A stretch of DNA of 64,000 bases, from positions 10,923,976 through 10,987,975 of the forward strand of contig CM012955.1 in NCBI GenBank assembly GCA_000181795.3, given 5' to 3'. Shown one piece after another: positions 33,414 through 44,814 of the stretch (position 1 is its first letter; each line of letters starts with the position of its first letter). The notes under the pieces are model-generated. The model was not told the DNA's origin, did no database searches, and saw nothing but the letters and a program-made list of their open reading frames with translations. Both the position numbers and the translations under genes were made by a program. The DNA comes from Trichinella spiralis. Its lineage: Eukaryota > Nematoda > Enoplea > Trichinellida > Trichinellidae.

Positions 33414-35330
33414 TTTTGATAATGCAATTTTTTCAACAGTTGTACTTTTTGGGGTTTTATTTGTGAAAACTAAATTGCAATAAGAACTTTCAAAAAGTTA
33501 AAGTGTGCTTTTTAGTCAGAATGAACTTGCATAGCTTGAAAATTTATGCCGTTTTTTGAATGAAATATTTTTAAAAATTTATAAATTTCCAAGATAAGCA
33601 GAAAATTTAAATATAATATGAGAATATTAGTTTCACAGTAAATGAAAATCATGTTCATAAAATTTAAACAATACCAAACAGCAGCAATTTGGCCAGTAAC
33701 TTTAAAAAAAAACGAAAATTGGCGGAATTATTTAGCAAACTAATAAACTATGACTAATAAAAAGAGATAAATGAAAAAATATCACAGATAAAAATACAGT
33801 CTATTATCAACTTTAAAAAATGGTAAGAATGTTTGAATTAAATCAAGACTGAAAGGCATCATTACACGAATAACAGAGGAAAAACATTATAAGCTCTTTT
33901 TTTCATATAAACCATCATGCTTGATCACCGTTTTCTGTTTTTATGCATACGGTAAACCTCCTGAATTGTACTTGCAAATCCTTTCCTTGAATCCATGTCG
34001 TTTTAAAATTTAAATTCAGTCGTGTGTTGCGCCTGGGTGTTGGTACGCGCTTCTAGTGAAGCATTTGCCGTGTGTTAGTTCGCTTAACTTTGACGAGATG
34101 AGATTGTTATGAAGTTCGTCATGTTAATGATGTTATTAGTGTGTGGAATAAATGGTAATACAGTTGGCCTTCATCATTCGTGGTATTTGCGTTCCGGAAG
34201 AACCGAGAAATTCGAATTTCCACCGATACTTGCCTCTTCTATTCATACACCCTTCCGATGCGTTATAATCCTACGCAATTGCCTGAAAGCTGCGATGAAT
34301 AATATCACGCACCGTTTACCGATTTTGCATGTTAAATAATTATCCCGTATTTATTTATAACACCATATATATAGTGTATAACAGTTAAAATCATCGGTGT
34401 TTTTTTGCATATAACGTTGCCAGAAATGGATGGACTATACGGCGCATCATTTGTATAAAACAATATTATCGGAAAAGCGCTGCGACTATAGTAGCTTCAT
34501 GCATTACGTATTTGCTCAAATTTTCCGTTATTTTCACGCATGCGCTAGCATGAAAGCGGAAGTTCTCCACTTCCAGACATCTCCGGACCGGTTGATCAGT
34601 CTGCAATCGCGGAATCGGTGCTGCCGTAAGCAAGCCTGCCGCTCGCAACGCCCCCTTTCCGTTTACCCTAATGTCTTTATTTTTTTCATGTGAGCATTAG
34701 TATCGGTTATTTAGCCTCCCGGTTTGGTTGAATTGTTATCACTAGTGTTATGATGTGGAACCTCATATGCGGAAACAACCTTTGCACCGAATCTGCAGAT
34801 CCACATCATACACACTTACTACAGTCTAGCAATAGGTTAAATAAACTAGATAAATTTATTTATATATTTTTTAAAATGTTTTGCGTTTCATTTGCTTTTG
34901 ACGTTTCTCCGAATTGTCTTGCATACTGTCACTATCTCTTCCATTACGCTTTTCGGTGAGAAAATTAATTCTGCCTGCTCTGCTCGTCATCAATGTAAAT
35001 CAGTTTATTTTATTTTGAAGTATTGACAGATAATTTATCCAGAAAAATGTTTTTACAATGATGCTCCAAATCAGTTTTATGCAAATATTTTGAATGCAAT
35101 GAAATACTTTTCCTATTTTCACTTTCGCACTTTCCAATCCAAGAATCGACTTCCCGGTTTGAATTTCGTTTTCCAATAATAAATGATTAAATTGATAATT
35201 TTATAAGCGCGGGTAATTATTTCGGCGTGGATGCATGTTAGGAATATGAAAATTGCAACATTAATATGGCTTCGTAGTTGAAAAAGTCAGTTTTTTTCTA
35301 ACAATTTAATTCATGTTTTATTTTAGAAGG
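33130..35330. other. Intergenic with AT microsatellite
   Basis: No supported exon. A perfect AT dinucleotide run occupies about 33365-33410. From about 34020 the base composition becomes more GC-rich; a start at 34109 opens a short frame with a hydrophobic, signal-peptide-like beginning (MKFVMLMMLLVCG), and 34430-34690 has another open frame, but I could not link them to further exons. This could be the 5' part of an unrecognised secreted-protein gene or only promoter DNA. Confidence 0.4.
33365..33410. repeat. (AT)n microsatellite
   Basis: Perfect TA dinucleotide run of about 46 bp just downstream of the USF-like gene's candidate AATAAA (33347). Likely polymorphic. Confidence 0.9.
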
Positions 35331-36177
35331 ATGAGCCACCAAAAGAAAAGCTTCACCAGCTTTAAGGCAAACGAGTCTGCTGTTCCGGATGATCCGAAGG
35401 ATGTTTCGCTCGCTGGTGCTGAAGCCGAAAGTATGCAAGTATTTTTAATATTGATATTTATGTAAATTTTTTTGTTTAGAGAGGGAATCTCTGAAAATGG
35501 TTATCCGACGTGTTGGAGACAATTGTTACGTGATATCGGGCTTACCATCAGCGGAAAGTGTGCAAGAAAACAGTACTGTTTTAAAATGCAATGAAACTGC
35601 AAATGCAGAATATTTATTGTTTAGATTGTCTTCAATCACCAGTTGTGGAGACCGCAACAGAAGAAGTATGAATAATTTGTTATTTTTTAAAGTAAACTGA
35701 AAAATGTTGAATAATGCAAAATATTGCTTTAGGATCAAGATGATCAGATGCAATGTAAGTTTTCAAAAATGTTGACCAAATTGATAAATTTTCAATCTGC
35801 AGCTGAAAACGATGACGCGCATGATGCTGTTTACGAACCGCGTCGAAGCAGTCCACTGACTGATTCATTAGATGGTGAATTAAACAACTTCAATCCACTG
35901 GCTACGGAAACAACGATGGAAAACGGGGATATATGTTGGGAAGGAGCGAAAAATGAAGTACAGTTTTAATGCGGGCATGATTTACTCAAAAAAAATAGAA
36001 AATTTTAACTGATTATAGAGTCAAGTGGATCCATCGGCAGATATTATAGTAACACTGCTCAATCTGTTGGATTACTGTATCAGCAGTGAAGTTACGGTTA
36101 ACGACGTTAGAGCAAAGATTATTGAAGAAGTGATGAACTTGATGCGAAACAAAGACGGTGGAACAGGAAAATTTTAA
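35331..36177 (+). CDS. Unrecognised 189-aa protein, six exons
   Basis: Exons 35331-35430, 35480-35572, 35625-35665, 35733-35754, 35803-35957 and 36019-36177 join in phase with normal borders to 189 aa. The ATG is four bases after an acceptor-like TTTTAG. The N-terminal 30 residues are S/K-rich; a compact basic/hydrophobic block follows (MVIRRVGDNCYVISGLP, ~residues 41-57). The middle (60-135) is acidic and likely unstructured. The C-terminal ~50 residues (DIIVTLLNLLDYC, then VRAKIIEEVMNLMR) look like two helices. No signal peptide or membrane span. I do not recognise the family. A decayed copy of exons 4-5 with their intron lies at 42720-42990, so the locus has been duplicated. Exon 4 is only 22 bp, so automatic gene finders may break this gene. 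Confidence 0.6.
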
Positions 36178-37479
36178 ACTGGGTATTTCATGTTCGAATT
36201 AATTATTTTGCTTTATTCAGTATCATGCATATCTGGAAGAATAATATGAAAATGAAATTTGTGGTCTGCATTTTATACGTCATACCTTTTAAGTGTCATT
36301 CTTTTCATATTTTTTTGAGATGTTTGAGAAGCATTATTGATGCCATTCGTTTTAATTTTTATCTGGAACACGGTGAATGGAATAAAACGCTTTTATCAGC
36401 AATGTAAGTGAAAATCTGCAGACAACGGCAACACCAAAATAACTTGTTGAAAATTTTAATAGCTTTCGGAAACTTAAGCGAGAAAGCGATAAGCAATTTC
36501 TAGTTGTACAATCTTATCATTTATCAAGCGTATTTTAATGTTTTTAATCATTTTCATTCAAGCTTTGAACTTCGAAAATTACGAAAATGAAACATTTTTT
36601 TGATGACAAACATGTGATTAAATGGATCAATAATATGTAAACCCTTCAATGTTTAACAGCACCAATGAGCATATTTAAAAATTTTTCAATGCAAATTATA
36701 TAAAGTAATATTACATGCAAATAATTTGCATACAGTAGTAAATTACTTTTACTTTTTAATAAAAAAAAACGTTCGGCATTTGCCTTAAACTACAGTCGTT
36801 GTAAATTTTGTAGAAAAGCATCTACGTTCATATACGTATGTTGTAAATTTAACAAGCTTAAACAACAAACCGCTGAATGCCTAGTTGAAGCAAAACGTAG
36901 AAGGCTGCAGCAAATGTATCATAAGAATTGCATGCTTGTTCAATCTTTTGCTCCAATACAACAATAATGCGTAACTGGAAAAGTAATTTTATAATTTTTG
37001 ATATTCTTGTTTAGTTTGAATTCAAATAAGTTTCTATTTATAAATTTAAAAAAATATCGTAGCTTTCAGCGACGCATTGTTCAGCGTGTTGTTTTTTTGG
37101 TTGTTTTGCTGTAGTTGAAATGCAATGAACAAAGTGATAAGTGAGCAGTTTATTATTTGTATAAAATGATCCAAATTTTCAAATCAGACAACGGTCAACT
37201 ACATAAACATACAATTGTGAATTTTTAAGCAAAATAATAATAATAATAATAATCATGATCATAATCATAATAAAATATTCTGTAACCGTTGCTATATGAA
37301 GATAAACAATAAATGTGAGTGTTCATGCGAATTATGTTGATTCGTCATCATTCTTGATGGGATGAGCAGATAATGCGTTTCATGAGCAGTCGCCGCACAC
37401 TTCATTGATGCTCGCTAAAAATAAAGAAATATTACAACATAAATTAATATTGAAAATAATTACTGTTTAAAGTTAACAA
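36178..37479. other. Intergenic, tail-to-tail gap
   Basis: AT-rich, with no coding exon recognised. A short AAT repeat lies near 37228-37245. A candidate terminal exon-like stretch at 36221-36404 (acceptor TTATTCAG, open 60 codons, GTAAGT donor at 36404) was not linked to other exons. Confidence 0.4.
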
Positions 37480-38115
37480 TTACTGATCGTGGTTGCCGGT
37501 TTCATTGGAAAAATCTTCCAAAATAGCTGCTGATTGTGTTTCATTTCCATTTTCCTCATTTTCTTCTATCATAGCATTATCATTAGGATTGAAAATACCA
37601 GGACCATAGGCGTTCTTTGCTCTTTGAATTTCACGGCAACGATTTCTTACCATCTGTTCAGCCCGCTGATTTGAAGAAACTTGATCATTTTTGTTTTGTA
37701 GCACATACGAAATCGCCTCTTTAGCTTTTTCAAATCTCCACTTAGCGACGTTTTCACAGGCCACTGTAACCATATTGACATACAAGTCGCAAGTTTCAGT
37801 AGACTTTACTTTCAGCTGGCATCCACTGAATCGTTGGATGGCCTGAATCGTACTGCCGGAGGGTCCGATAATTCTACTGTAAACGTTGAAACTGTACTTG
37901 CACTTCTTGATCACTAGCTGAAAATGCGATGTCGAAACCATTCCAATCGACGCTGGTGGCTCTGGAATCGTTTTCAAGAAATCCAGTGCGAAAAATTCAT
38001 AGATGTAGTACTCCATCATTATCATTAGCATGTTGCAACCCCAATAAGGTTTCAACTTATTCATGATGTGATCCACTTGCTTGAGCTTTTCTTGCTTCTT
38101 TTTTCGAGAACACAT
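37480..38115 (-). CDS. Intronless KH-domain RNA-binding protein
   Basis: One uninterrupted exon of 211 codons, unusual among its intron-rich neighbours. Residues ~78-150 form a KH domain: RIIGPSGSTIQAIQRF holds the GxxG loop as GPSG, followed by SGCQLKVKS and, after a short insert, a final helix (KWRFEKAKEAISYVL). The layout (about 75 residues before the KH, ~60 after it, with QRAEQMVRNRCREIQ as a helical segment) resembles a much diverged STAR-type protein (QKI, GLD-1, SAM68), but the flanking QUA regions are not clear. The tail is acidic (MIEENEENGNE). A TATA-like TATTTAAA on the minus strand lies ~75 bp before the ATG and there is no acceptor-like AG there. Could be a retrocopy or a lineage-specific gene. 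RNA binding is by domain only. Confidence 0.72.
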   Translation of the reverse strand: MCSRKKKQEKLKQVDHIMNKLKPYWGCNMLMIMMEYYIYEFFALDFLKTIPEPPASIGMVSTSHFQLVIKKCKYSFNVYSRIIGPSGSTIQAIQRFSGCQLKVKSTETCDLYVNMVTVACENVAKWRFEKAKEAISYVLQNKNDQVSSNQRAEQMVRNRCREIQRAKNAYGPGIFNPNDNAMIEENEENGNETQSAAILEDFSNETGNHDQ

Positions 38116-39107
38116 TGTTCGTTCAGTAGTGCAAGTGTACCGCGCAAAGCTAGCCCACAGAATGACAAACTTTTTCGTTGAGCAGCCTTTAAATACCCAT
38201 ATGTGTGTGATTTAATTTACAGCGGTTCATTTTGCGAGTGAAATTTGAACCTGAGCATATTAATAAACTTAAACTTTGCCGTATCTATCTGTTTATTACT
38301 GATCATAATTTTAATGATTATAATTTTCTTAATTTATATTATGTCACAATCAACACATAGAAAAGTAGACATTTATAATTTTCAGAATTAATTCATTGCA
38401 TGGAAATGAAAAATATTGCTCATCTTATCTTATTGTAACATTTTTGTTCAACTTCTGATTTTATCAGGAAAATGTTCGTCACTGGAATTTGTTGTTTTTG
38501 TTCAGTGGCTAATTTACAAACATTCATCATTGTTACAACTCGATGCGAAGAGACAGTCAACACTAAAAGTTTAATATCATTTCATTTTCATAATTTCAGT
38601 ACTATTAAATCACATGGAGGTATAATAATAATAATAATAAAATATTTGTAACAGTTCAAAATTTAGTGCTTACTCAAAACTTTTGATAGTAAATAAAGAA
38701 TATCACTGTTAATAATAATATAAACAATGTTTTCCCAATATACAAAAAATAAAATTTTACTTATTTTGTCTAAACAATACTTTTTATTTTGCCTAATAAA
38801 TGATTTTTAAGTATTCAACATTAGTGCACATGTAGTTACGCTAAAAATAATATATATATTATTTTTAATAATCATATTTTAATAATAAAATTAATTTATT
38901 AGTTTTAAATCATAAAGGCCTTGTATTTATTCGCTTTGCAATTTTCAGTTTGCGCTTAATTAAACTTTATTACTTGTAATACTGTAATTGACTACAGTAT
39001 GCTCATTGTTTAACAAGAAAATAAATTTATCCAGTAACGGAAATAAAAACAAATAATGCACCTCTTGTTATAGTAATATATTATGAAACTGTTTTATTTG
39101 CAGAGCG
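38116..39107. other. Intergenic, head-to-head region
   Basis: Divergent upstream region of the KH gene (-) and the KANSL3-like gene (+). The TATA-like element of the KH gene is at about 38187-38195. The acceptor TTTGCAG ending at 39103 precedes the KANSL3-like ATG. An ATAATA run is near 38622-38640. No coding exon seen. Confidence 0.45.
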
Positions 39108-41704
39108 ATGGGTGAAGCTTCGAATACAAATGAAATCCCACGATTGACGCAACAACTTTCTACTGGTGCTCCAAATTCAGAGCATTTGATAACTCTGTAT
39201 GAAGCGCTGCAACAGAATTCTCGCAAAACTCGCAGTGGGGCGTATTTTTTGTATTCGCAAGCAGAAGAAAAAGATACAGATGAATTTCCTCATATTTATT
39301 ACCAATCTCTTCCTAAGCGACCTCCATATTCGGAGCCTCGTATTCAGCGTTTGTTTCATTATCAGCCATGGCCAACAGCGGCTTTGCCTCCGAACATTTC
39401 GCCGACTGAGCGGATTGAAGGCCGCTACTTTACTGGCGTTCCTGACAATACAGTTGAAGATATTGGTTTGGATTATACCTGGCGATGGGCGACTAAATCA
39501 GCTAAAGACATCAGAAGTATTTGTGCCGGAGAGAATTACAACGATTTGCCTCTTTGTACAGTGTGGGAGGAATTAGTGCTTAGGTGAATTGTTGTTTTTT
39601 CTTTCTTTTTTTTTATTTATGTGGTTTTAAATGTTTCAACGTTAATATCATTTTCCAGTTAATGTGATCAGGGTGTTTGGAGAAACGTGCAAAATATTTG
39701 AATTCACTATGTTTAATCTTCCTTCATTGCGAAATTTAGGAAAAGCAGTGAGAATGAAGCATGTTACGTTCAGTCCATTAGCGACGTGATCAAAAAATTT
39801 ATGTTGTTCAAATTGTCCACCAAAATGGTATATATTTTACATATTTAAATATTTGATTTTAAAATTATTTTAAATACTCATTTAAAATTTTACCGTATAC
39901 TTTCGAACGTGATTAATTATTTATATAGTTGTTTATTATTTTATTATTATTGTTGTGTATATTGATGCGAACATTTTCTCATTTTATTTGAGGTTTACAA
40001 TGAACATCTATTGGTTTCTGAAAAATTGAAAAAGTCTGCGCATGAATTGTTAGATTTTTGGTGTTCCATGTATCTCTTTAAAGTGGATGTGCGAAAAGTT
40101 CATCGCTTGTTTCTCACATCTTTACCAGAGCCTTATTTAATATGTTACTTGTGTATATTGAAGACGATGAAACATGAAGTATGTTATCGATGTGTTTTTT
40201 TTGGTTTGTTTTATCTGATGAATGGGAATTTTTAGCGATCTGAATTAGTTAGAAAAGTTGTCTTACCGAAAGATAATACGAGCAGCATTGACGCCTGTTT
40301 GACGCAACTGATGGGCATCAAATCCATCAATCGTACCAAAGTAAATTTTCCATATAAAATTCCACAATCGTTTCGTATGGACGTTTTGATGGTACTTTTC
40401 TGGCCAACGGTGAAATTTGCTGGCGAACAAAGCATCTATTCTTACGACAACTGCAAATATTTTTTCGAGTGAATATTTTGTTTTTATTAGTTACAGTTTT
40501 GCAATTGAAATTTTTATTTTTCAGATGTCTGTTGCCCGGCTACTGTAAATGTATTGATATCAAATGTCCGTCTATGAAAGAGGAGCGATTTGCGAAAAAG
40601 TTTCTCGATGAATATATGGCGAGCATGCAGTCCAAATTTTATGCGGTCGACTTTTATTTTATTTATTACTTGGTTATTTTTTTTCAACATTAAATTTGTA
40701 GATTGCGAAGCAGCTTCAAGACAAGAGAGTGATACTTGTTGGTTGGCATTTGTCATGCGAAGTGGTGATTGAAGTAAATTTAGCTAGCTGTTGTTGTGGC
40801 TATTGGTTATCTTAGCATGCGATCTTGTTTGTTCTAGTTGTTGGAAAGCAGCTCCGCATGGGGTGCTGTATTGTTTGGATTCACTAACAAATGCGACAAA
40901 GACTCTGATGGAGTACGATGTTCCCAACTTTTGTATGTTAAGGTTTTTTGAATATTTTTTTTCAGATTGTCTACCCGAGATTGCTGAAAGTTGAACAGCC
41001 AGTGTTATTTGTTGTTGGGGAACGAGCTCGTCAGTGCGATATTCATCAATTGAACACAATGTTGAATACGATGAAACGTACTGCATTAAATTTTTCGACT
41101 ATTTGATTTTGTTTTGTTTCGTTTCGTTTACTTATAGTTTAGTATTTGATTTTTAATTTGAATTTAAATTATAGATCCGAAGACGAAAGCAATTGTTATT
41201 GGTCATGCGAATGACCAATTGCATATGGATTCGGCGACTCTGTATGAGTTGCACATCAATCAAATGATCGTCAATCACTGCTTATTGGTAATTGCAAAGT
41301 TTCAAAAATGGCCTTTCAAGTTCTTTATTATGTATTCTAGGAGCGCGTATTGGACTATGTGCATTACATTTTAATTAGAGAAGCACCTTCGGTAGTTTTG
41401 TTTTTTAATTATGCTTGTTATTTTATTTTATTCGTTGTTTATTTGTTTGCAGTTGAATGAGGTTCGAGAATTTACTTCCGGTGGTCGTCCCATAAGACGT
41501 TCACAGAAACATTTCGAACAAGGCGTTTGGTTTACAAAGGATGCAACTTCAGCCAGTACATCGTTTTCCCAGACAACTGCCTCTGATCGTCGTGAGTATG
41601 ATTTATCAGAGTCCGCTGCTCAGCTAGCAGTCGAGCCTAGAACAAGTGATATTCAGTCTGCACGAGGACGTTCAATTAAAAAGCCGCCAGTTTTCGATTT
41701 ATAA
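39108..41704 (+). CDS. KANSL3: KANSL3-like subunit of the NSL histone acetyltransferase complex
   Basis: NSL3 is a part of the MOF/KAT8 NSL complex at active promoters. Eleven exons: 39108-39583, 39740-39827, 39993-40178, 40236-40468, 40525-40645, 40702-40773, 40838-40912, 40966-41077, 41175-41287, 41341-41391, 41453-41704; 592 aa. The C-terminal half has an alpha/beta-hydrolase fold: RVILVGWHLSCEVV, WGAVLFGF, QPVLFVVGERARQCD, AIVIGHANDQLHM and HCLLERVLDYV align in order with human KANSL3 (PVLFVIGQNSLQCH, VVVGGADDNLRI). The nucleophile elbow is GWHLS, without the catalytic serine in place, so it is probably a scaffold. The N-terminal ~330 residues are only weakly recognisable. The last ~80 residues are S/R-rich and disordered. 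The ATG is four bases after TTTGCAG. Identity rests on the hydrolase part. Confidence 0.72.
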
Positions 41705-42719
41705 TCTATTATTCATTTGCATGTTTCTTTTATTCTATCCCTTTTACTCTCAGCGATGCTATGAATACTGTCATGAATATGATTTATTCCGGATTTATAG
41801 GTAGCATTCGTATTTTCAGATGAAAATAAAATTTGATTATTAATTTTCTTTTTTTCATTTATTAGAAATTTTTTGTTATTGAACAAAACGTGATCAATGG
41901 AAATGGTTTATGGACAAGGTTGAGATGAGCGGTTGTACTGATCATGCAAGTTAACAAATCAGAAACGAAGTTAAGATTACTTGCTGAAAAAGATTTGCAA
42001 ATTGCCAACACCAGTGCATCACTTTGTAAGAAGATAAGTTTGTCTATGCAAATAAGAAAATATGCATAATATATAAATTTTTGTGTATTCTACATATCGC
42101 AAATCAGATTACCTGATATTTTCTATCACTACTCCTATCATTAATAGTATAATAATTGCGTAGATTAGAAATGCGAAAAAAAGGATGTCTCGTATTCTGT
42201 AACATACATAGACAGATATTGAGTCTGAAATTATATTTATTTCATATTACGTATGAAGAGTATGTTAAATTAATCATATTTATTAGAATTCATGCTTATT
42301 CAAAACACTGTATTTTCTCTGTGAAAGAAATATCCAATTATGTCTGTATCTTTATGTGAGGTTGGTATGCATGCACGCTTAAATAAGCTGATGAACACCT
42401 GAATTTTCATCATTCTGTAGAAACTAAAATACTAAAAGTTTATATGGCTGAACAGGAATCGAGAGGAAATGAGCGTCACGTGCTTGTACTAACTAACCAA
42501 TCAAAACCGCACATCCCTGACGTAGCATATTCGCTTTTCAGGTATTTTAACATAATCTTGTAATGTAATTTGTTATAACTTTCATAATGTAAAATATCAC
42601 TTCTCATCACAATAATAAAAATAAAATTTTAAATTCCGTCAATTCAGTAACAATTTCTCACCATTTTCCTAGTTTTATACGACGCTTGGTAAGTAATTTA
42701 GTATGAGTAATTAATTACT
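41705..42719. other. Intergenic, start of gene-poor block
   Basis: 3' flank of the KANSL3-like gene, with an AATAAA at about 41824 that may be its poly(A) signal. The rest is AT-rich with no exon, RNA gene or clear repeat. Confidence 0.45.
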
Positions 42720-42990
42720 TTTTAAAGAAATTGAAAGGTGTAGAAAATGGAAAAATATTGCTTCAGGATAAAGGATTTAATTTTGCATGTAAGTTTCCAC
42801 TAATGTTGGCCATGTCAATTAATTTTTAATATGGATCAGAAAGTGAAGACGTGACGGATGTTGACGGTGATAAATCAGAAAGATGCCTGTTAAAAGAAAC
42901 ATCTGAAACTTCTGTGGAAAGCGGGTCATTGGTGATACGGGAAAAACAAAAAAAGTATAGCTTTAATATGGTCATGTTTCTTGAATTATA
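42720..42990 (+). pseudogene. Decayed duplicate of exons 4-5 of the 35-kb gene
   Basis: This stretch aligns by eye with 35690-35990: the acceptor ATTGCTT(T/C)AG followed by GAT, the short exon, its donor TGTAAGTTT, the words ATGTTG(A/G)CCA in the intron, a GAAAACGATGACG-like exon start (here GTGAAGACGTGACG) and the closing TTTAAT(G/A)(C/T)GG(G/T)CATG after the exon. The exon frames are shifted and no outer exons are present. A partial gene duplicate about 7 kb away in the same orientation; not expected to encode the full protein. Confidence 0.65.
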
Positions 42991-43984
42991 ATTTGCAGCA
43001 GCATTTGCCATCGTTGTATTTTTACTTAGATGATGAATTTTCTTTGCTGGGCATCTTGCCTTATTCTTTGTCGGGATGTCACAAGCGACAACATTTGCGC
43101 AATGTTGTTGAAAACTTCCTGCAGATTATATAGTTGATTAAGAGTGCAACAAGCAATTTTGAACTCCATTAATTTTTTATTGTTTTTTATACGTCGTATG
43201 TTTCTGGTCGACAATCTGAAAATTGTTTTTTTTGAATTTTCCAATGATGATTAATATTTATTCAACATTGCCTGCATTGCACTCACTGCATTGCAATATT
43301 ATTTAAAATTTGAATGTACACCACATTGCATGCAGTCCATGCAGTGCATCTTGAGAGCTGTATTGTGATACAACCATGTGATGAACTTATTAGTTGAAGA
43401 CATTTTTACATTATAAAAATAAAACAACTGACATCTTTATCTTTACAATTTCCTAGATACGTGTTTTTAATTCTAAAGTGTAGGTGAGCATTACTCAAAT
43501 CAACTATTCTGTCAAAAGCATACATATAGTAAGACTCTATAGAGAGTGAGTTATAATATACTCTATAGAGAGTGAGTGAGTAGTGGATGTTGATTTTCAT
43601 TTGCAATTCTGCAGAAATACATACATAAAAACAGTTAAACATGCTGAAAAAAGTGAGCTTTACGCTTACTGCAGAATCCCCCTGTGGCATGAAAAACAGT
43701 CTGCAGCTGATGCTGCAATAGTGGATAGTGATTTTCATTTGCAGATCTGCAGAATAGTCAATTAAATCACAATGCTTTTAATTTCAAATGTAACTCACGT
43801 TACAGTAAAAGTGGTATTCAAGTTATACACTATAGCTTCACGATGCGTTTCATATTTCAGCGATGGCTTGCTGACCCTAAAAACGCCACAAATTTGTACT
43901 GCACAGTGCGTTCATAACTTCTTCTTATAAACTATTATTGATATAAGATGATTTTTCCAATGTCATTCTTTGAAGAACAAAATG
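42991..43984. other. Intergenic with short direct repeats
   Basis: No gene. A ~33-bp sequence around the words GATTTTCATTTGCA and TCTGCAGAA occurs at about 43583-43617 and again at 43720-43757. A palindromic CTCTATAGAG with GAGTGAG next to it occurs twice at about 43536-43575. CATTGC/TGCATTGC words are clustered at 43261-43350. Confidence 0.5.
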
Positions 43985-44814
43985 TTACAGCATTAATAAA
44001 TACAAATCTGCAGTTTGAAGCGAGATACATCAACGGGAGAATTCATCATATGATTACATAATGCTTTTGGATGTGCATAATATACGGTTGGATAAATGTG
44101 ACTGTATTCTAAACATGAAAAGGTATTATTTACCTTCACTGTTTTCCGGTAAAGATTGTTCAAGCACCAATAAATCAATCATTCCACGCTGATGTCTCTT
44201 CTCAGCTTTCTTTTTCTCTTTGTGTTGCGTTCTTTGTTTCAGACAAATTTCATCAACCTAAATCCATAAGTAAATTTTTGTATGCTACAAATTTAAAACA
44301 GCAACACAGATTATGCCAATATACCCTGCTGGCCTCAATGTGTCTGCGTTTTGCGTGTGATATCAGGTGTTTTTTTAAAGAGAATTCCCATGCAAACGCA
44401 TTTTCACATAACGGGCAAGCGATTGGTGATGCGTTGCTATGCCTTCTCATGTGATCATGCATTGAGTCATGACTGCTGAATCCGTTTCCGCATATTTCAC
44501 AAACATACGGTTTAATTCCACGATGAATATTCATGTGCATCTAGAGTAATGTTTAGGAGGTATTATCATCCACTTAGTTTGCTTTATTGCATTTATGTCA
44601 AATGCAGTGGATACTATAAAAATTGTGGAAAATAATGCCAATTTATAATTTCAGAGTAGATATGTAGTATAAATGAAATAAGTATATATGAAAAAACAAT
44701 AATGCTGACGTTGTTCATTTTTAGAATTAACGCTATGACCTCGAACTGATAAAAAGTAGAGAAATGTCTGTTGCAGGATTCACAAAAAGGATTCGTTTCC
44801 ATTGTGATGAGCAT
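43985..44814 (-). CDS. Small three-finger C2H2 zinc-finger protein
   Basis: Four exons, 44740-44814, 44325-44540, 44134-44257 and 43985-44007, join in phase to 145 aa. Finger 1 is completed only by splicing: CESC at residues 11-14 is in exon 1 and its two histidines (HMNIH) are in exon 2, giving exact C-x2-C-x12-H-x3-H spacing. Finger 2 (CEIC to HMRRH) and finger 3 (CPLC, with HLISH) follow, joined by linkers like the standard TGEKP (RGIKPYV). The last ~45 residues are a basic K/R/E helix and a short L-rich end. Probably nuclear and nucleic-acid-binding; target unknown. The exon 1 start at 44814 is the first ATG after an acceptor-like TTTTCAG, but further upstream exons cannot be excluded. 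Confidence 0.72.

Noticed and set aside
34109-34339. Frame with a signal-peptide-like start
   Set aside because: Hydrophobic start is suggestive but the rest shows no domain and no splice partner was found; left as part of the gap description.
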